Assembly: GCA_035642125.1 (NCBI GenBank)
Contig: DASQSZ010000204.1
Coordinates: forward strand, 1-5,071
Direction: 5' to 3'
From: CALAED01 sp937891035
GTDB taxonomy: Bacteria; Actinomycetota; Actinomycetes; Streptosporangiales; Streptosporangiaceae
Length of the DNA stretch: 5,071 nucleotides
The notes under the pieces were generated by a model. It was not told where the DNA came from. It did no database searches and was given only the letters and a program-made list of their open reading frames with translations. Shown in pieces: positions 4,940 through 5,071 of this stretch; positions within the stretch are counted from its first letter, which is position 1; the number at the start of each line of letters is the position of its first letter. A program made the position numbers and the translations under genes.

Positions 4940-5071
4940 CCCGCGGCCGCGGCTGTTGCTGCTCGATGGCCACTCGATGGCCTATCGGGCGTTCCACGCG
5001 CTGCCGGTGGAGAACTTCAGCACGACGGGCGGCCAGCCCACCAACATGATCTACGGGTTCGCCTCGATGTT
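4932..5071 (+). CDS. polA: DNA polymerase I, N-terminal part (runs off right edge)
   Basis: The visible 46 residues are the start of the 5'-3' exonuclease domain of bacterial DNA polymerase I: LLLLDGHSMAYRAF (8-21), with Asp12 as the conserved metal-binding aspartate, then LPVENFSTTGGQPTN (24-38) and IYGFASM (40-46). This pattern is typical of actinobacterial PolA, which fills gaps and removes RNA primers in replication and excision repair. The start is GTG 4932: a TGA lies in the same frame at 4911-4913 and no other ATG, GTG or TTG lies between. No strong Shine-Dalgarno precedes it, so reinitiation after the overlapping upstream gene is likely. The polymerase domain is outside the window. 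A stand-alone 5' nuclease is possible, but less likely. Confidence 0.88.
   Translation, partial: MSDPRPRLLLLDGHSMAYRAFHALPVENFSTTGGQPTNMIYGFASM

Overview
The window comes from a high-GC actinobacterial chromosome. Almost every third codon position is G or C, starts include GTG and TTG, and the polA, DUF485 and acetate-permease proteins look actinobacterial. A Micromonosporaceae-like host is a guess from protein style only. No mobile element, CRISPR array, rRNA or tRNA gene is visible.

Layout. (1) Positions 1-2277, minus strand: one uninterrupted reading frame that encodes a complete glycoside hydrolase family 1 beta-glucosidase (residues 1-469), a ten-residue Gly/Pro/Arg linker, and then a LacI-family DNA-binding and sugar-sensing module (residue 480 to the left edge). 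I translated all 759 codons by hand. There is no stop between the halves and no ATG, GTG or TTG from which the LacI half could start alone. The frame is still open at base 1, so the C-terminus lies outside the window. (2) Positions 2278-2508: a 231-bp divergent intergenic region with several short inverted repeats and possible promoter elements. (3) Positions 2509-4505, plus strand: a two-gene unit, a DUF485 two-helix membrane protein (TTG start) overlapping an ActP/MctP-type cation:acetate symporter by four bases. (4) Positions 4506-4693: a GC-rich gap with a terminator-like hairpin and a 12-bp palindrome. (5) Positions 4694-5071, plus strand: an 81-residue unidentified protein whose end overlaps by eight bases the start of polA (DNA polymerase I), which runs off the right edge.

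How the genes fit together. The left half deals with beta-glucosides: a cytoplasmic GH1 enzyme physically joined to the kind of repressor that usually controls such enzymes. The middle deals with uptake of acetate, pyruvate or similar monocarboxylates. The right side is core replication and repair. The divergent region could let the fusion protein control its own gene and perhaps the permease operon, but that is inference. The most unusual object is the GH1-LacI fusion, in which a whole enzyme sits N-terminal to a helix-turn-helix that is normally at the extreme N-terminus of its protein.
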